A stretch of 64,000 bases of DNA, taken from assembly GCA_019359505.1 (NCBI GenBank), contig JAHHHD010000004.1, positions 62,001-126,000 of the forward strand, given 5' to 3'. Source of the DNA: Drouetiella hepatica Uher 2000/2452 (GTDB lineage Bacteria; Cyanobacteriota; Cyanobacteriia; Elainellales; Elainellaceae). The stretch's first letter is position 1; the number at the start of each line of letters is the position of its first letter. The translations under genes and the position numbers were made by a program. This document shows, piece by piece, positions 52,899-61,970 of the stretch. The notes below the pieces were generated by a model, which worked only from the letters and a program-made list of their open reading frames with translations, searched no databases and had not been told where the DNA came from.

Positions 52899-53372
52899 AT
52901 GCATTACAGAACAGCCGATGAACGTGATGTAGTTACCCTCGCAGAGATGCGGTGGGAATTTCAGGTTGAGGACAATGACTGCTCCCCTATTGTTAGCAAA
53001 ACTGAATTTGTAGAAGTTTGCAGTGATTTTCTTCGACAGGGGTTGATCCAAAAGAACTGGGTCTACTGGATAGCCGAGTTAGAGAGAGAAATCGTTTCTC
53101 ATATCTTTGTGCAACGGGTTAGGGGAATTCCCAGACCCTTTTGGCTAAACAATGCCTATGGCTATGTTTCCAATGTCTATACCAAGCCTGCCTACCGCAG
53201 ACAGGGGATTGGAAGCCAATTGATGCAGCAAGTGCTGAATTGGGCAAGGCATCAAGAGATTGATGTTCTTATCGTGAGCATCAGCGAAGAGAGTATAACG
53301 TTCTATGAACGTGCAGGTTTCACTGCAAAGAACGAGTGGATGGAATGCCTAGTTAAAAACTATCCTGGTTGA
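52899..53372 (+). CDS. GNAT-family N-acetyltransferase
   Basis: A 157-aa acetyltransferase. It contains YRTADERDVVTLAEMRWEFQ, AELEREIVSHIFVQRV, then VSNVYTKPAYRRQGIGSQLMQQVLNWARHQEID with the acetyl-CoA motif RRQGIGSQLM, and ESITFYERAGFTAKNEW. Acceptor unknown. Its base composition is more AT-rich than the neighbouring radical SAM gene. Its last 20 bp overlap the 3' end of the convergent Roco-type gene. Confidence 0.9.
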   Translation: MHYRTADERDVVTLAEMRWEFQVEDNDCSPIVSKTEFVEVCSDFLRQGLIQKNWVYWIAELEREIVSHIFVQRVRGIPRPFWLNNAYGYVSNVYTKPAYRRQGIGSQLMQQVLNWARHQEIDVLIVSISEESITFYERAGFTAKNEWMECLVKNYPG

Positions 53373-56300
53373 TGACCTTGATGCCGTCAAAGTCTTCAAA
53401 TTTGAGTAGAGTGCGACTCCGCTTCATTTTTTCTTGGATGGCTTGCTTGATCCCTTGCTCTATATTGAGCCAAGCATCGTCTGGGTCTGACCATTTGGGC
53501 ACGGGTTTCAGGTCGGTTGGCAGCGCCTGAATGTGGTTAAAGGAGACAGCATTCCAATCTACGCCCGATCGGATCAGGATGGGAATGACGATCGCTTCAC
53601 CTGCTTCATAGCGTTCTAAGGCGCGAGTCATTTCAATTTTGTAGCAATAGTCTGAGGCAAGAAAATCAGGGCTAACCAGCAGCAAAATAATATCTGCCTG
53701 TTCTAGATTCCGATCGAGTTCGTCCTGCCAGTCTGTACCCGCAGGGATACGGCGATCGTGCCAGGGTTGGATTAAGCCCTGTCGTTGCAAGAGCTTCAAG
53801 CGGATTTCTAGCGTATCCCGGAGAACTTCATCCTTGTGCGAGTAGCTATAGAACAGCCGTAGCGCCTGGGTGCGGATGCCTGTCTCTGGTCTTTTTCTGC
53901 GAGTCCCGTCTAGATCAATCTCTCCCAGCAGCTTTCGGGCATTCAGTTTGATGATTTTGCCATTGACGACTTCGGTGAAATCGTTTGAGTTGGCTTCTTC
54001 CCGGACAACCAAATCTTGATAAGCCAAAACTACTTCTGGATGGGAGGGCACTGGAACTTTTGCCTGGGGTATGAACTTAAAACTGCTGTGAATCCGTTCA
54101 AAGTCTGACCGAATCACGGCTAACAAACGGCGGCGGCTGGTCATTGCGCCATCAACGCTAATGGTGACGCAACGATCCTGGCGATCGGCTTTGACCAATG
54201 CCCGATTGCCCTCAAACTCTAGAATGGCACCTGTGCGCCAGCGGAGGCGGGACATACTCAAGACATGGGTGCGTACAATGAAGCGGGGCAAAAGTCCTTC
54301 CGGCAAAATAGGATATTCGTAGCGAAAGTTGAGGCAGTCTTCGAGGTTGAAGTCTTCGGCTTCGGGAGGCTGCTGTTTATCGAGCAGATCGGGAATCAGA
54401 TAGCGGTGTTCGTCTTCCTGGAAGGGAAAGCACAGCTCAAACTTGCGCATTAGCTCTAGCAAGAAACCGTGCCGTGCCGGAGGATAGTTTTGGCAGTCGA
54501 GAATATTTTCAAGGCTGGCTAGCGCTAGTTCACCTTTGTTATCGGTTATGTCATGGGCGTTGAGCAGTTTATAGATGCCGTTAGTGACCCAGTGGGGATT
54601 GAGCACATGGGTATCCCGCAGGCGAGGATCATTTTTATAGTTGAGGGCAATGCCAAGGCTGTGGAGATGGACGGCTAGAGAATTTTGGGCGCTGGAGTCG
54701 GGTTCACCATCTTCCTGGCAAATCCTGCGATATTCTTCAAAAGGGATGTAGTTGTCTGTCATGCTGGAGAGCCGATTTTTGATCGCCACCCAGCTTGTGG
54801 GGAAGGCATCTCGGAGATGTTCTAAGCGATCGGTTTCTCGATCGATCGCCTTTTGCAGGTCTTTCAGCCCAATTTCAGCTTCACAGTCGGTGGCAATAAA
54901 CTCCCGAATGGCGGGAAACTTTTGCTTCAGGGCGCTGCGATTGACATCAAAGGGATGCTCTTTGACTTTGTTCAGCACGACGATGACAGGAGAATCTCCT
55001 CCGAAGCTCTGGATTAGCTCTAGCCAGTATTCGGCATCGGCGTCTTCATGTCCTTGACGACCGTTGAGCACCAGCAGATAGAGGCTGCGCTCGGTGAGGA
55101 AAAACTGGTGGGTGGAGTGGGTGATTTCCTGTCCGCTAAAGTCCCAGACGTGCAGCTTGATGTCTTCGGTGTTGTGCAATCGCAGTTTCCATTGGGTAAT
55201 CTGGATGCCTTCGGTTTTCTTGGAGTCAAGATTAAATTCATTGCGAATCAGGCGATCGACCAGGGAGGTTTTGCCCACGTTGCCAAAGCCAACCAGAATT
55301 AGCTTGGCTTCGTTTAAGGGTTGGCGATCGGCTTTGGTACGGAAGTAGTAGTTGAGAATATCTTGGGGATTGGCTAAAGTCGCTCCCTCTTCTGCCTCTT
55401 CATAGGTGGCGCCAAGAATCTCATTGGAAATGCCGAGTTGATCATTGCCATGGAGCAAGAGCGCCTGTAGATTTGGGAGTTCGCCTAGGAACTTTGGTAA
55501 GGCTATGAGTTGATTGCTATTGAGATCGATTCTTTGCAAATTGGTGAGCCGACCTATGAATTCCGGTACCGTCGTCAGTTGATTGTTGGAGAGGAGAAGC
55601 TCTGCCAGATTTTTGAGGTTGCCCAAGGACTCTGGTACTGTCGTCAGTTGATTGTTGTCGAGGTAAAGCGCCGTCAAATTAACGAGGTTGCCCAAGGATT
55701 GCGGTACCGTCGTCAGTTGATTGTTGTAGAGGAAAAGCACCGTCAAATTAACGAGGTTGCCCAAGGATTGCGGTACTGTCGTCAGCTGATTGTTATAGAG
55801 GTTAAGCGCCCTCAGATTTTTGAGGTTGCCCAAGGACTCTGGCACCGTCGTCAGTTGATTGTTGGAGAGGAAAAGCACTGTCAAATTAACGAGGTTGCCC
55901 AAGGACTCTGGTACCGTCGTCAGTTGATTTTTGGAGAGGAAAAGCTCTGTCAGATTAACGAGGTTGCTCAAGGACTCTGGTACCGTCGTCAGTTGATTGT
56001 TGAAGAGGTAAAGCTCTATCAGATTAACGAGGTTGCCCAAGGACTCTGGTACCGTCGTCAGTTGATTGTTGGAGAGGGAAAGCATCGTCAGATTAACGAG
56101 GTTGCCCAAGGACTCCGGTACCGTCGTCAGTTGATTGTTGTAGAGGAAAAGCATTCTCAGATTAACGAGGTTACCCAAGAACTCTGGTACCGTCGCCAGT
56201 TGATTTTCGTAAAGGTAAAGCGTCGTCAGATTAACGAGATTGCCCAAGGACTCCGGTACCGTCGTCAGTTGCAAACCAGATAAATCCAGTTCAGTAGCTT

Positions 56301-56595
56301 CGGTTGAAATTGCCTCCTGAATCCGCCGTTTTGCCTCAGCCAGAGCTGCGTCTTGCAATTCCTCCTCTAACACAATCTCTTCTGGACACAGCCCCAACAC
56401 TGCCGCGATCGCCGCAATATTAGCCGCACCCACCCGCTTACCCCGTTCAGGATGCCACAATCGCCCGACTGTATCGGCGCTCACTCCGGCTTGTCGTGCA
56501 ATGGCAGCCGTAGTCAAATTAAGCCGTGCTTTGGCGGCGTTGAGTCGGTTTACTCCATCTGGGCTGGCTAAGAAAGTGCGAGAGTTAGAGGGCAT
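53353..56595 (-). CDS. HTH-LRR-Roc-COR-TIR multidomain protein (Roco family)
   Basis: 1080 aa. Order: HTH of the Cro/LacI-like type at about 20-75 (TTAAIARQAGVSADTVGRLW); about twelve 23-residue leucine-rich repeats at about 98-385 (LTTVPESLGNL units); a Ras-of-complex GTPase from about 430 with the P-loop GFGNVGKTSL, DFSGQE and VLNKVKEH; a COR region to about 860; a C-terminal TIR domain from about 913 (LRLFYSYSHKDEVLRD ... ADIILLLVSPDFLASDYCYKIEM, whose Glu is placed like the NADase Glu). Roco GTPases act as signalling switches; TIR domains of this sort can cleave NAD. An immune or stress effector is inferred. LRR units are near-identical at DNA level. Confidence 0.93.
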   Translation of the reverse strand: MPSNSRTFLASPDGVNRLNAAKARLNLTTAAIARQAGVSADTVGRLWHPERGKRVGAANIAAIAAVLGLCPEEIVLEEELQDAALAEAKRRIQEAISTEATELDLSGLQLTTVPESLGNLVNLTTLYLYENQLATVPEFLGNLVNLRMLFLYNNQLTTVPESLGNLVNLTMLSLSNNQLTTVPESLGNLVNLIELYLFNNQLTTVPESLSNLVNLTELFLSKNQLTTVPESLGNLVNLTVLFLSNNQLTTVPESLGNLKNLRALNLYNNQLTTVPQSLGNLVNLTVLFLYNNQLTTVPQSLGNLVNLTALYLDNNQLTTVPESLGNLKNLAELLLSNNQLTTVPEFIGRLTNLQRIDLNSNQLIALPKFLGELPNLQALLLHGNDQLGISNEILGATYEEAEEGATLANPQDILNYYFRTKADRQPLNEAKLILVGFGNVGKTSLVDRLIRNEFNLDSKKTEGIQITQWKLRLHNTEDIKLHVWDFSGQEITHSTHQFFLTERSLYLLVLNGRQGHEDADAEYWLELIQSFGGDSPVIVVLNKVKEHPFDVNRSALKQKFPAIREFIATDCEAEIGLKDLQKAIDRETDRLEHLRDAFPTSWVAIKNRLSSMTDNYIPFEEYRRICQEDGEPDSSAQNSLAVHLHSLGIALNYKNDPRLRDTHVLNPHWVTNGIYKLLNAHDITDNKGELALASLENILDCQNYPPARHGFLLELMRKFELCFPFQEDEHRYLIPDLLDKQQPPEAEDFNLEDCLNFRYEYPILPEGLLPRFIVRTHVLSMSRLRWRTGAILEFEGNRALVKADRQDRCVTISVDGAMTSRRRLLAVIRSDFERIHSSFKFIPQAKVPVPSHPEVVLAYQDLVVREEANSNDFTEVVNGKIIKLNARKLLGEIDLDGTRRKRPETGIRTQALRLFYSYSHKDEVLRDTLEIRLKLLQRQGLIQPWHDRRIPAGTDWQDELDRNLEQADIILLLVSPDFLASDYCYKIEMTRALERYEAGEAIVIPILIRSGVDWNAVSFNHIQALPTDLKPVPKWSDPDDAWLNIEQGIKQAIQEKMKRSRTLLKFEDFDGIKVINQDSF
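55470..56290 (-). repeat. 69-bp tandem repeats encoding the LRR array
   Basis: Each unit encodes 23 residues and shares, at DNA level, GGTACCGTCGTCAGTTGATT and CAAATTAACGAGGTTGCC on the plus strand. Sequence identity between units is high enough that synonymous sites match too, which points to recent duplication or gene conversion rather than old LRR divergence. The two ends have more diverged units. Confidence 0.85.
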
Positions 56596-56710
56596 GGGTT
56601 GCGATCGCGGAGTAGGGCAGCCTCTCTGTCGGGGCTATCCCATCCGTTATACCTTCAGCGACATGAATTCTCAAATATTTCAGGCGATCATTGCCCTCAC
56701 AGCTCTTGCG

Positions 56711-57232
56711 CTAACTTGCAGGTTCAGATTCCACCGAGTCAAATACTTTTCGCAAAATTGCTAATCCGGCTGACAGGCTCAAAAGCTGCTCTTCTGTGAG
56801 GGGCTGCATCAGTTCGGCGATCGTGTCTCTAGTTTTTCCCCGGCTCTGCTGAAGCTGATTCGAGCCAACTTCTGTAAGGTTCAGCATCACCTGGCGGCGC
56901 TTCTGCGGATCGTCTATGCGGCTGAGAAATCCTCGCTGTACCAAGCGATCGGTCATAGCAGAAGCCGTTGCTCGCGTCACGCCCAGATGTTCGGCAACTT
57001 CTGATAAAGATGAGTTGGGATGACGATTAAGAAAGCCCAAAACCCGAAACTGAGGCACTGACAGCAGAGCCGCGTTTTGCCCTCGCATTTCGGTGCGGAT
57101 AAATTGCATAACCGCCGGAATAGTTTCCATTAGCTCAGTCGCGCACTGGGTAGCTTGCGGCGTGGCTTGTGGAATAACGGGTGGCGCTGGGCTGCTGTCA
57201 GCGTTTTCTGGAGTATGGGATTCCAAACTCAT
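56711..57232 (-). CDS. MarR-family transcriptional regulator
   Basis: A 173-aa winged-helix repressor. A Pro-rich lead of 35 residues precedes LMETIPAVMQFIRTEMRGQNAALLSVPQFRVLGFLNRHPNSSLSEVAEHLGVTRATASAMTDRLVQRGFLSR, the DNA-recognition part, with wing DPQKRRQVMLNLTEVG. It lies divergently from a drug-type ABC exporter, with a palindrome AACTAACAGTTAGTT in between. It likely represses that exporter and itself until a ligand binds. Confidence 0.92.
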   Translation of the reverse strand: MSLESHTPENADSSPAPPVIPQATPQATQCATELMETIPAVMQFIRTEMRGQNAALLSVPQFRVLGFLNRHPNSSLSEVAEHLGVTRATASAMTDRLVQRGFLSRIDDPQKRRQVMLNLTEVGSNQLQQSRGKTRDTIAELMQPLTEEQLLSLSAGLAILRKVFDSVESEPAS

Positions 57233-57345
57233 GCGATCGCAAATCTCCTAAAAGGAAGTATCGGCTAGTGTAGCGAGAATGCCTTGATTCCTGCGAATCA
57301 GGCTATCTAACTTAGGGCGTTAGCCAGAAATTAAAATGTATGCCA

Positions 57346-57375
57346 AACTAACAGTTAGTTGGGCTAACTAAATTT
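57346..57375. promoter_or_regulatory. Probable MarR operator
   Basis: AACTAACAGTTAGTT (57346-57360) is a perfect palindrome with a central A. A related half-repeat, CTAACTAAATTTA, follows. The spacing between the marR gene and the ABC gene fits a shared operator for divergent promoters. Confidence 0.7.
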
Positions 57376-57444
57376 AACACAAGTCGTCATCCAGGTGAGT
57401 CGGGCTATGGCGCTGGGAAATCCAAGCAGGAGGGAATCAACAGA

Positions 57445-58341
57445 ATGGGTGTAACAGAACAAACCAATCGACAGCAAAATTGGGAGGATCAGCCGCCGCT
57501 ACAGAGCGATCGCCCCATCATCATTCAAACGCAGATGCTCGGCCGATCTTTCGACCAGGTGATCGCGGTTGATGCGCTCAATCTCTCGGTAGAAGCAGGG
57601 GAAATATTTGGGCTTTTGGGGCCTAACGGCGCAGGTAAGAGTACGGCAATCAAAATGCTGACAACGCTGCTGCCGCCCACTTCCGGTCGGGCAACTATTG
57701 CAGGATTCGACCTGATTCGACAGTCAACTCAGGTGCGGCGGATGGTGGGCTATGTGCCGCAAGCCCTCTCGGCAGACGGTACGCTGACGGGTTATGAAAA
57801 CCTGCTGATCTTTGCCAAGCTGTACGATATTCCTCGGCGATCGCTCAAACTCCGCATCACGGAAGCTTTAGAGTTCATGGGTTTACAGGACGCATCCCAT
57901 AGACTGGTCAGAACTTACTCAGGCGGTATGATCCGACGGCTAGAAATTGCCCAATCGATTCTGCACCAGCCGCCCGTGGTGTTTCTGGATGAGCCAACCG
58001 TAGGACTTGATCCGATCGCCCGGAGTGCCGTCTGGGACTTGATGCTAGAGCTGAAGAAAGCCTACAGCATGACGATTTTACTCACCACGCATTTCATGGA
58101 AGAGGCTGATAGCCTGTGCGATCGAGTAGCCATTATGGATCATGGCAGAGTCGTGGTCACGGGTACGCCCGCTGCGCTGAAAGATTCGCTGAACAGTGAA
58201 TCACTGAACGGCAAGTCACTGAACGGCGCAGCAGCAACGCTGGATGACGTATTTATTCACTACACAGGCAATCTACTAGAAGCAGGAGGAAACTTTAGTG
58301 ACACTTCAAGAGTCAGGCGCACCACAAAGAGATTGGGATAA
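57445..58341 (+). CDS. ABC exporter ATPase (DrrA/daunorubicin-resistance type)
   Basis: A 298-aa cytoplasmic ATPase. Walker A GLLGPNGAGKSTAIKML is near residue 58, then the Q-loop GYVPQALSADGTLTG, signature TYSGGMIRRLEIAQS, Walker B PPVVFLDEPTVGLDPIARS and LLTTHFMEEADSL. This matches the DrrA subfamily that powers lipophilic drug or lipid export. Near the C-terminus a five-residue in-frame repeat (SLNSE, SLNGK, SLNGA) comes from a 15-bp DNA repeat. Its last 44 bp overlap the permease gene's GTG start. It is probably controlled by the divergent MarR protein. Confidence 0.94.
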   Translation: MGVTEQTNRQQNWEDQPPLQSDRPIIIQTQMLGRSFDQVIAVDALNLSVEAGEIFGLLGPNGAGKSTAIKMLTTLLPPTSGRATIAGFDLIRQSTQVRRMVGYVPQALSADGTLTGYENLLIFAKLYDIPRRSLKLRITEALEFMGLQDASHRLVRTYSGGMIRRLEIAQSILHQPPVVFLDEPTVGLDPIARSAVWDLMLELKKAYSMTILLTTHFMEEADSLCDRVAIMDHGRVVVTGTPAALKDSLNSESLNGKSLNGAAATLDDVFIHYTGNLLEAGGNFSDTSRVRRTTKRLG

Positions 58342-59161
58342 GCGGAACGAGAGCGTGACTCGTAGCGGTTCCGTTAGGGGGATGAGAGCGATCGCCAACT
58401 TAATCACAAAAACTCTGGTGATTACAGAAGTCGAGGTACGAAAGCTGCTGCATGACCCCACCGATCTGCTGTTGCGTGCCGTTCAACCTGCCCTATGGCT
58501 GCTAATTTTTGGGCAAGTGTTTACCCGCATCAGAGCTATTCCCACAGGCAGCCTGAGCTACATCGATTTTCTGGCTCCCGGCATTCTGGCGCAGAGCGTC
58601 CTGTTTGTGGCAATTTTTAGCGCTATCAGCATTGTATGGGAGCGAGATTTGGGCATTGTCCACAAGTTTCTTGCCAGCCCTACTCCCCGTGCCGCTTTAG
58701 TTCTGGGCAAAGCCCTGTCTGCTGGAGTACGTAGCCTAGTGCAGGTGGTGATTGTTTATTTAATCTCTTTCCTCTTAGGCGTACAGCTAAATTTTAATCC
58801 TCTGGCGCTATTGGGCGTTGTGCTAATTGTGCTGCTAGGAGCCGCCTGCTTCTCTCTACTTTCGCTGATGGTCGCCTGTTTGGTCAGAACGCGGGAACGG
58901 TTGATGGGCATGGGGCAGCTCATGACTATGCCGCTGTTCTTTGCCAGTAACGCCATCTACCCGATCGCCATGATGCCAAACTGGCTGCAAGCAGTTTCTC
59001 ATCTGAATCCACTGACCTATCAAGTAGATGCGCTGCGCAGTTTGATGATAGCCGGCGGCTCTAGTATTTATGGATTGGGGCTGGACTTCATGGTGCTAGG
59101 GATCACGGCAACCCTGATGACGCTAGTATGCGCCCGTCTTTATCCTCGCCTGGTGCTGTAG
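58298..59161 (+). CDS. ABC-2 type exporter permease
   Basis: A 287-aa membrane protein. The GTG start at 58298 is supported by AGGAGG 8 bases upstream inside the ATPase gene; an ATG at 58382 is a second candidate. Six hydrophobic helices follow a polar lead: LLRAVQPALWLLIFGQVF, YIDFLAPGILAQSVLFVAIFSAISIVWERDLGIVHKFLASPTPRAALVLGK, VVIVYLISFLLGV, LIVLLGAACFSLLSLMVACLV. This is the DrrB pattern, pairing with the ATPase as a two-gene efflux system. Substrate unknown; antimicrobials, lipids or pigments are possible. Confidence 0.93.
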   Translation: MTLQESGAPQRDWDKRNESVTRSGSVRGMRAIANLITKTLVITEVEVRKLLHDPTDLLLRAVQPALWLLIFGQVFTRIRAIPTGSLSYIDFLAPGILAQSVLFVAIFSAISIVWERDLGIVHKFLASPTPRAALVLGKALSAGVRSLVQVVIVYLISFLLGVQLNFNPLALLGVVLIVLLGAACFSLLSLMVACLVRTRERLMGMGQLMTMPLFFASNAIYPIAMMPNWLQAVSHLNPLTYQVDALRSLMIAGGSSIYGLGLDFMVLGITATLMTLVCARLYPRLVL

Positions 59162-59301
59162 AGTTTGCGGAGGTAAGCTACAGGGGTTCACTCGCCTCCA
59201 ATGAGTGCCGATCGCTGTCCTAAAGTGCAGGGTGAACCGATCGCCCAGTTTTGATGCTGGCTTTCTCTCAACAGAGTAGGAAACCTTAGGAAACCTCCGG
59301 T

Positions 59302-59649
59302 ATGCGCACTGAAACCTTCATCGCCCTTCTGTCTTGGTGTTTCTGGCTTACTCTCCTTTTGACGATCGCTTTGATCGTCATTGTGTCTGTGAAACGCTAC
59401 TGGACTCACCGTGAGAAAAGGCGTCTAATGGCTATGATGAGTGCCCTGGGACTTTGGCTGGTGTTGTCTTTGGGAGTGCTGATTATGCTGAGTCTCTACT
59501 CATGGGCAGCAATACACACGATCGAAGATAACCCACCTATAAAGCTTGAGCTTGCCACAGTCAGTATTGTAGGGACGATCGCCCTGCATATGCTGGTGGG
59601 ATGTGTCCTGGCTTATTGGGCAGGGCGAGGAATGAGATCGCTACGTTGA
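59302..59649 (+). CDS. Small membrane protein with three hydrophobic helices (115 aa)
   Basis: A 115-aa protein: helix 1 ETFIALLSWCFWLTLLLTIALIVIVSV, a basic loop RYWTHREKRRLMAMM, helix 2 LGLWLVLSLGVLIMLSLYSW, and helix 3 IVGTIALHMLVGCVLAYWAG. No known family. It lies between the ABC exporter permease and the convergent glnT-like gene, 140 bp after the former, and so is probably a separate unit. Confidence 0.65.
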   Translation: MRTETFIALLSWCFWLTLLLTIALIVIVSVKRYWTHREKRRLMAMMSALGLWLVLSLGVLIMLSLYSWAAIHTIEDNPPIKLELATVSIVGTIALHMLVGCVLAYWAGRGMRSLR

Positions 59650-59670
59650 GAGTGAGCTGCGTTGATGTGG

Positions 59671-60975
59671 CTAGCAATCCAGCGTGGTCTCTAACTCCCA
59701 GGGCGTAACGCAAGCGCTGTACTGATGCCATTCTTGATGCTTGAGCTTTAGATAGGCGGTAATGCAGGATTCACCTAGCGATCGCCTCAACACCTGATCC
59801 GATTCTAAACACCGCAGTGCATCTAATAGGTTCCCTGGCAGCGCCTTCACCTGATCAACAGGCAGGGGATCGGTGTAGCTATTATTATCTCGTCGCACTC
59901 CTGGATCACGTTGTTCGACAATGCCATCCAGCCCTGCGGCACTCAAAGCGGCGGGCAGTAGGTAGGGATTTGCAGCGCCATCGGGTAGTCGAAACTCAAA
60001 GCGACCCGTATCCGGGATGCGGATCGTGTGCGTCCGATTGTTACCGCTATAGCTGGCGGTGTTGGGAGACCAAGTTGCACCTGATGTCGTGACGGCAGCA
60101 TTGATACGTTTGTAGGAGTTGACCGTTGGGTTGACGATCGCACAAAGCGCTTCCGCCGAATTCAAGACTCCGGCAATGAACTGGTAGCCGAGTTTTGAAA
60201 GCCCCAATTCTCCCTGCGGATCGTCAAATAAATTTTCTGTTCCAGCAATGTCCCAGATAGAGAGATGGGTATGACAGCCATTTCCGGTCAGATGGGCGAA
60301 GGGCTTGGGCATGAACGTGGCGCGAAGACCGTGCTTTTCGGCAATCGCCTTCACCATGTACTTAAAGAAAGCATGGCGATCGGCGGTGACGAGCGCATCC
60401 GCGTACATCCAATTCATCTCAAACTGACCATTCCCGTCTTCGTGATCATTCTGGTATGCGCCCCATCCCAGTGAAAGCATGGCATCACAGATTTCACGGA
60501 TCACGTCATAGCGACGCATCAAGGATTGCTGATCGTAACAGGGCTTGCTCTGGCGATCGCGCGAATCTGAGATCTGTTCACCCTCGGCATTCAGCAGAAA
60601 GTATTCACATTCTACGCCCGTCCGAATCCGATAGCCCAGTTCTTCTGCCTGTCGCAAGACGCGCTTAAGCACTACTCTAGGAGCCTGTTCTATAGGCTGC
60701 CCGGTGACGGTGTGCAGATCTGCTGGCATCCACGCTACATCAGGTTGCCACGGGAGCTGAATCAAGCTATCTGCATCCGGAATTGCCAGCATATCCGGAT
60801 CGGCAGGGGTCATGTCTAGCCAAGCCGCAAACCCGGCGAATCCCGCGCCATTCGTGGCCATTTGATCAATGCTTTCAGCGGGAACTAGCTTCGATCGCTG
60901 CACTCCAAATAAGTCGGTGAACGAAATCAAGAAGTAGCGAATGCCCTGATCACGAGCAATCTGAGACAGCATCAT
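59671..60975 (-). CDS. glnT: Type III glutamine-synthetase-like (GlnT) enzyme
   Basis: A 434-aa protein of the glutamine synthetase superfamily, type III/GlnT group. The chosen ATG overlaps the preceding stop by 4 bp (ATGA), supporting coupling; an ATG one codon later is equal. It contains IRYFLISFTDLFGVQRSKLVPAESI near the start, GVECEYFLLNAEG (catalytic Glu), GNGQFEMNW, and NGCHTHLSIWD, then NRTHTIRIPDTGRFEFRLPDGAANPYL. Family members ligate ammonia or amines to glutamate, or make gamma-glutamyl amides of methylamine. Here it closes a desaturase / MetX-like operon, so an amine other than ammonia is possible. The true main glutamine synthetase of cyanobacteria is GlnA. Confidence 0.9.
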   Translation of the reverse strand: MMLSQIARDQGIRYFLISFTDLFGVQRSKLVPAESIDQMATNGAGFAGFAAWLDMTPADPDMLAIPDADSLIQLPWQPDVAWMPADLHTVTGQPIEQAPRVVLKRVLRQAEELGYRIRTGVECEYFLLNAEGEQISDSRDRQSKPCYDQQSLMRRYDVIREICDAMLSLGWGAYQNDHEDGNGQFEMNWMYADALVTADRHAFFKYMVKAIAEKHGLRATFMPKPFAHLTGNGCHTHLSIWDIAGTENLFDDPQGELGLSKLGYQFIAGVLNSAEALCAIVNPTVNSYKRINAAVTTSGATWSPNTASYSGNNRTHTIRIPDTGRFEFRLPDGAANPYLLPAALSAAGLDGIVEQRDPGVRRDNNSYTDPLPVDQVKALPGNLLDALRCLESDQVLRRSLGESCITAYLKLKHQEWHQYSACVTPWELETTLDC

Positions 60976-61970
60976 AGGTCTGTTTGGAGTAAGGTTTGAA
61001 TCTTCGATCGAATAAAGGCGGCATCGACTGGATTTTGATAGGGATTCCCGGCTCGATGTCCCCAAATGGACGGAATCGGATGATACTCGGCGTTAGGAAT
61101 CAGCGCGGCTTCTGCGGCACAGTCTTCAGGGGTAAAGTACAAATCGGTTGTTGCAGGCATCACAAATGTTTTGGCTTGAATAGCATTCAAAGCCGCTTGA
61201 TAGTTGCCCTGGTAGCGAGAATTATCGCTCACATCGCAATGCAGCCACGTATCAATCATTGCCAAAAGGTTATGCGGATCGCGCTGCCGATAGCCAGCTT
61301 CCCAGGCTCGAACCAAATAATCTTCGAGTGAAGAATAGCCTAGCTTGTAGTAAATTCCCTCTCGGTAGAAGGCTTGGGACGCTGCCCAACTTGCGTAAAT
61401 GCGGGCGAAGGCTGGAAATCCGCGATCGGGAATTGCTTCAAATCGCGTTCCTGTCCAGGCGGGATCAGCCGTGAGGGCAGCGCGTAAGCTCTGGAGAAAA
61501 ACCTTATTATGATCGGTGGTGCGAGCCGTGCCGCAGAGAGCCGCAATCCGCTGAACGCGATCGGGATATAGCGCGCCCCAGTGGTATGCCTGCTGTGCGC
61601 CCATCGACCAGCCATAAATGAGGGCAAGCTGCTCAATCTGAAACACTTTCTGCAAGAGCTGCTGCTGTGCACGAACATTATCAACATGGCTGAACCGAAT
61701 CTCTAGCCCGCGATCGCTATTGCTGGGCGAAGTTGAAAGCCCGTTCCCAAACATATTGGGGATAATCACAAACCACTGAGTTGGATCTAAGATACCGTCA
61801 GAGCGAATTAACCAATCAATATCAGAATGCTGCGCACCGTATGAAGTTGGGTAAAGAATAGCATTAGTGCGATCGACATTCAAGTTCCCATAGGTTTGGT
61901 AGATGATCTGCGCTTCAGGAAGCGTTTCACCACAGTGAAGCACAAAATTCTTGAGCGTGAATGGAATCAT
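60972..61970 (-). CDS. MetX-like alpha/beta-hydrolase (homoserine O-acyltransferase family)
   Basis: A 332-aa protein. It begins VLHCGETLPEAQIIYQTYGNLN, contains NMFGNGLSTSPSNS, the nucleophile motif LIYGWSMGAQQAYHWG (Ser in GWSMG), an Asp in TTDLYFTPEDC and a His in IPSIWGHRAGNP, the acid-base layout of the MetX family. True MetX has GGSMGG and acetylates homoserine; this one has GWSMGA, typical of the variant group whose substrate is unknown. Its start overlaps the desaturase stop by 4 bp, and its stop overlaps the glnT start by 4 bp, so it is the middle gene of a tightly coupled operon. Confidence 0.88.
   Translation of the reverse strand: MIPFTLKNFVLHCGETLPEAQIIYQTYGNLNVDRTNAILYPTSYGAQHSDIDWLIRSDGILDPTQWFVIIPNMFGNGLSTSPSNSDRGLEIRFSHVDNVRAQQQLLQKVFQIEQLALIYGWSMGAQQAYHWGALYPDRVQRIAALCGTARTTDHNKVFLQSLRAALTADPAWTGTRFEAIPDRGFPAFARIYASWAASQAFYREGIYYKLGYSSLEDYLVRAWEAGYRQRDPHNLLAMIDTWLHCDVSDNSRYQGNYQAALNAIQAKTFVMPATTDLYFTPEDCAAEAALIPNAEYHPIPSIWGHRAGNPYQNPVDAAFIRSKIQTLLQTDL

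Noticed and set aside
55510-56283. A 257-codon plus-strand ORF with a repeated RRQLIV-type pattern
   Set aside because: It is the mirror frame of the LRR array; the 69-bp period keeps the frame open in all units. The minus-strand product has full domain logic.
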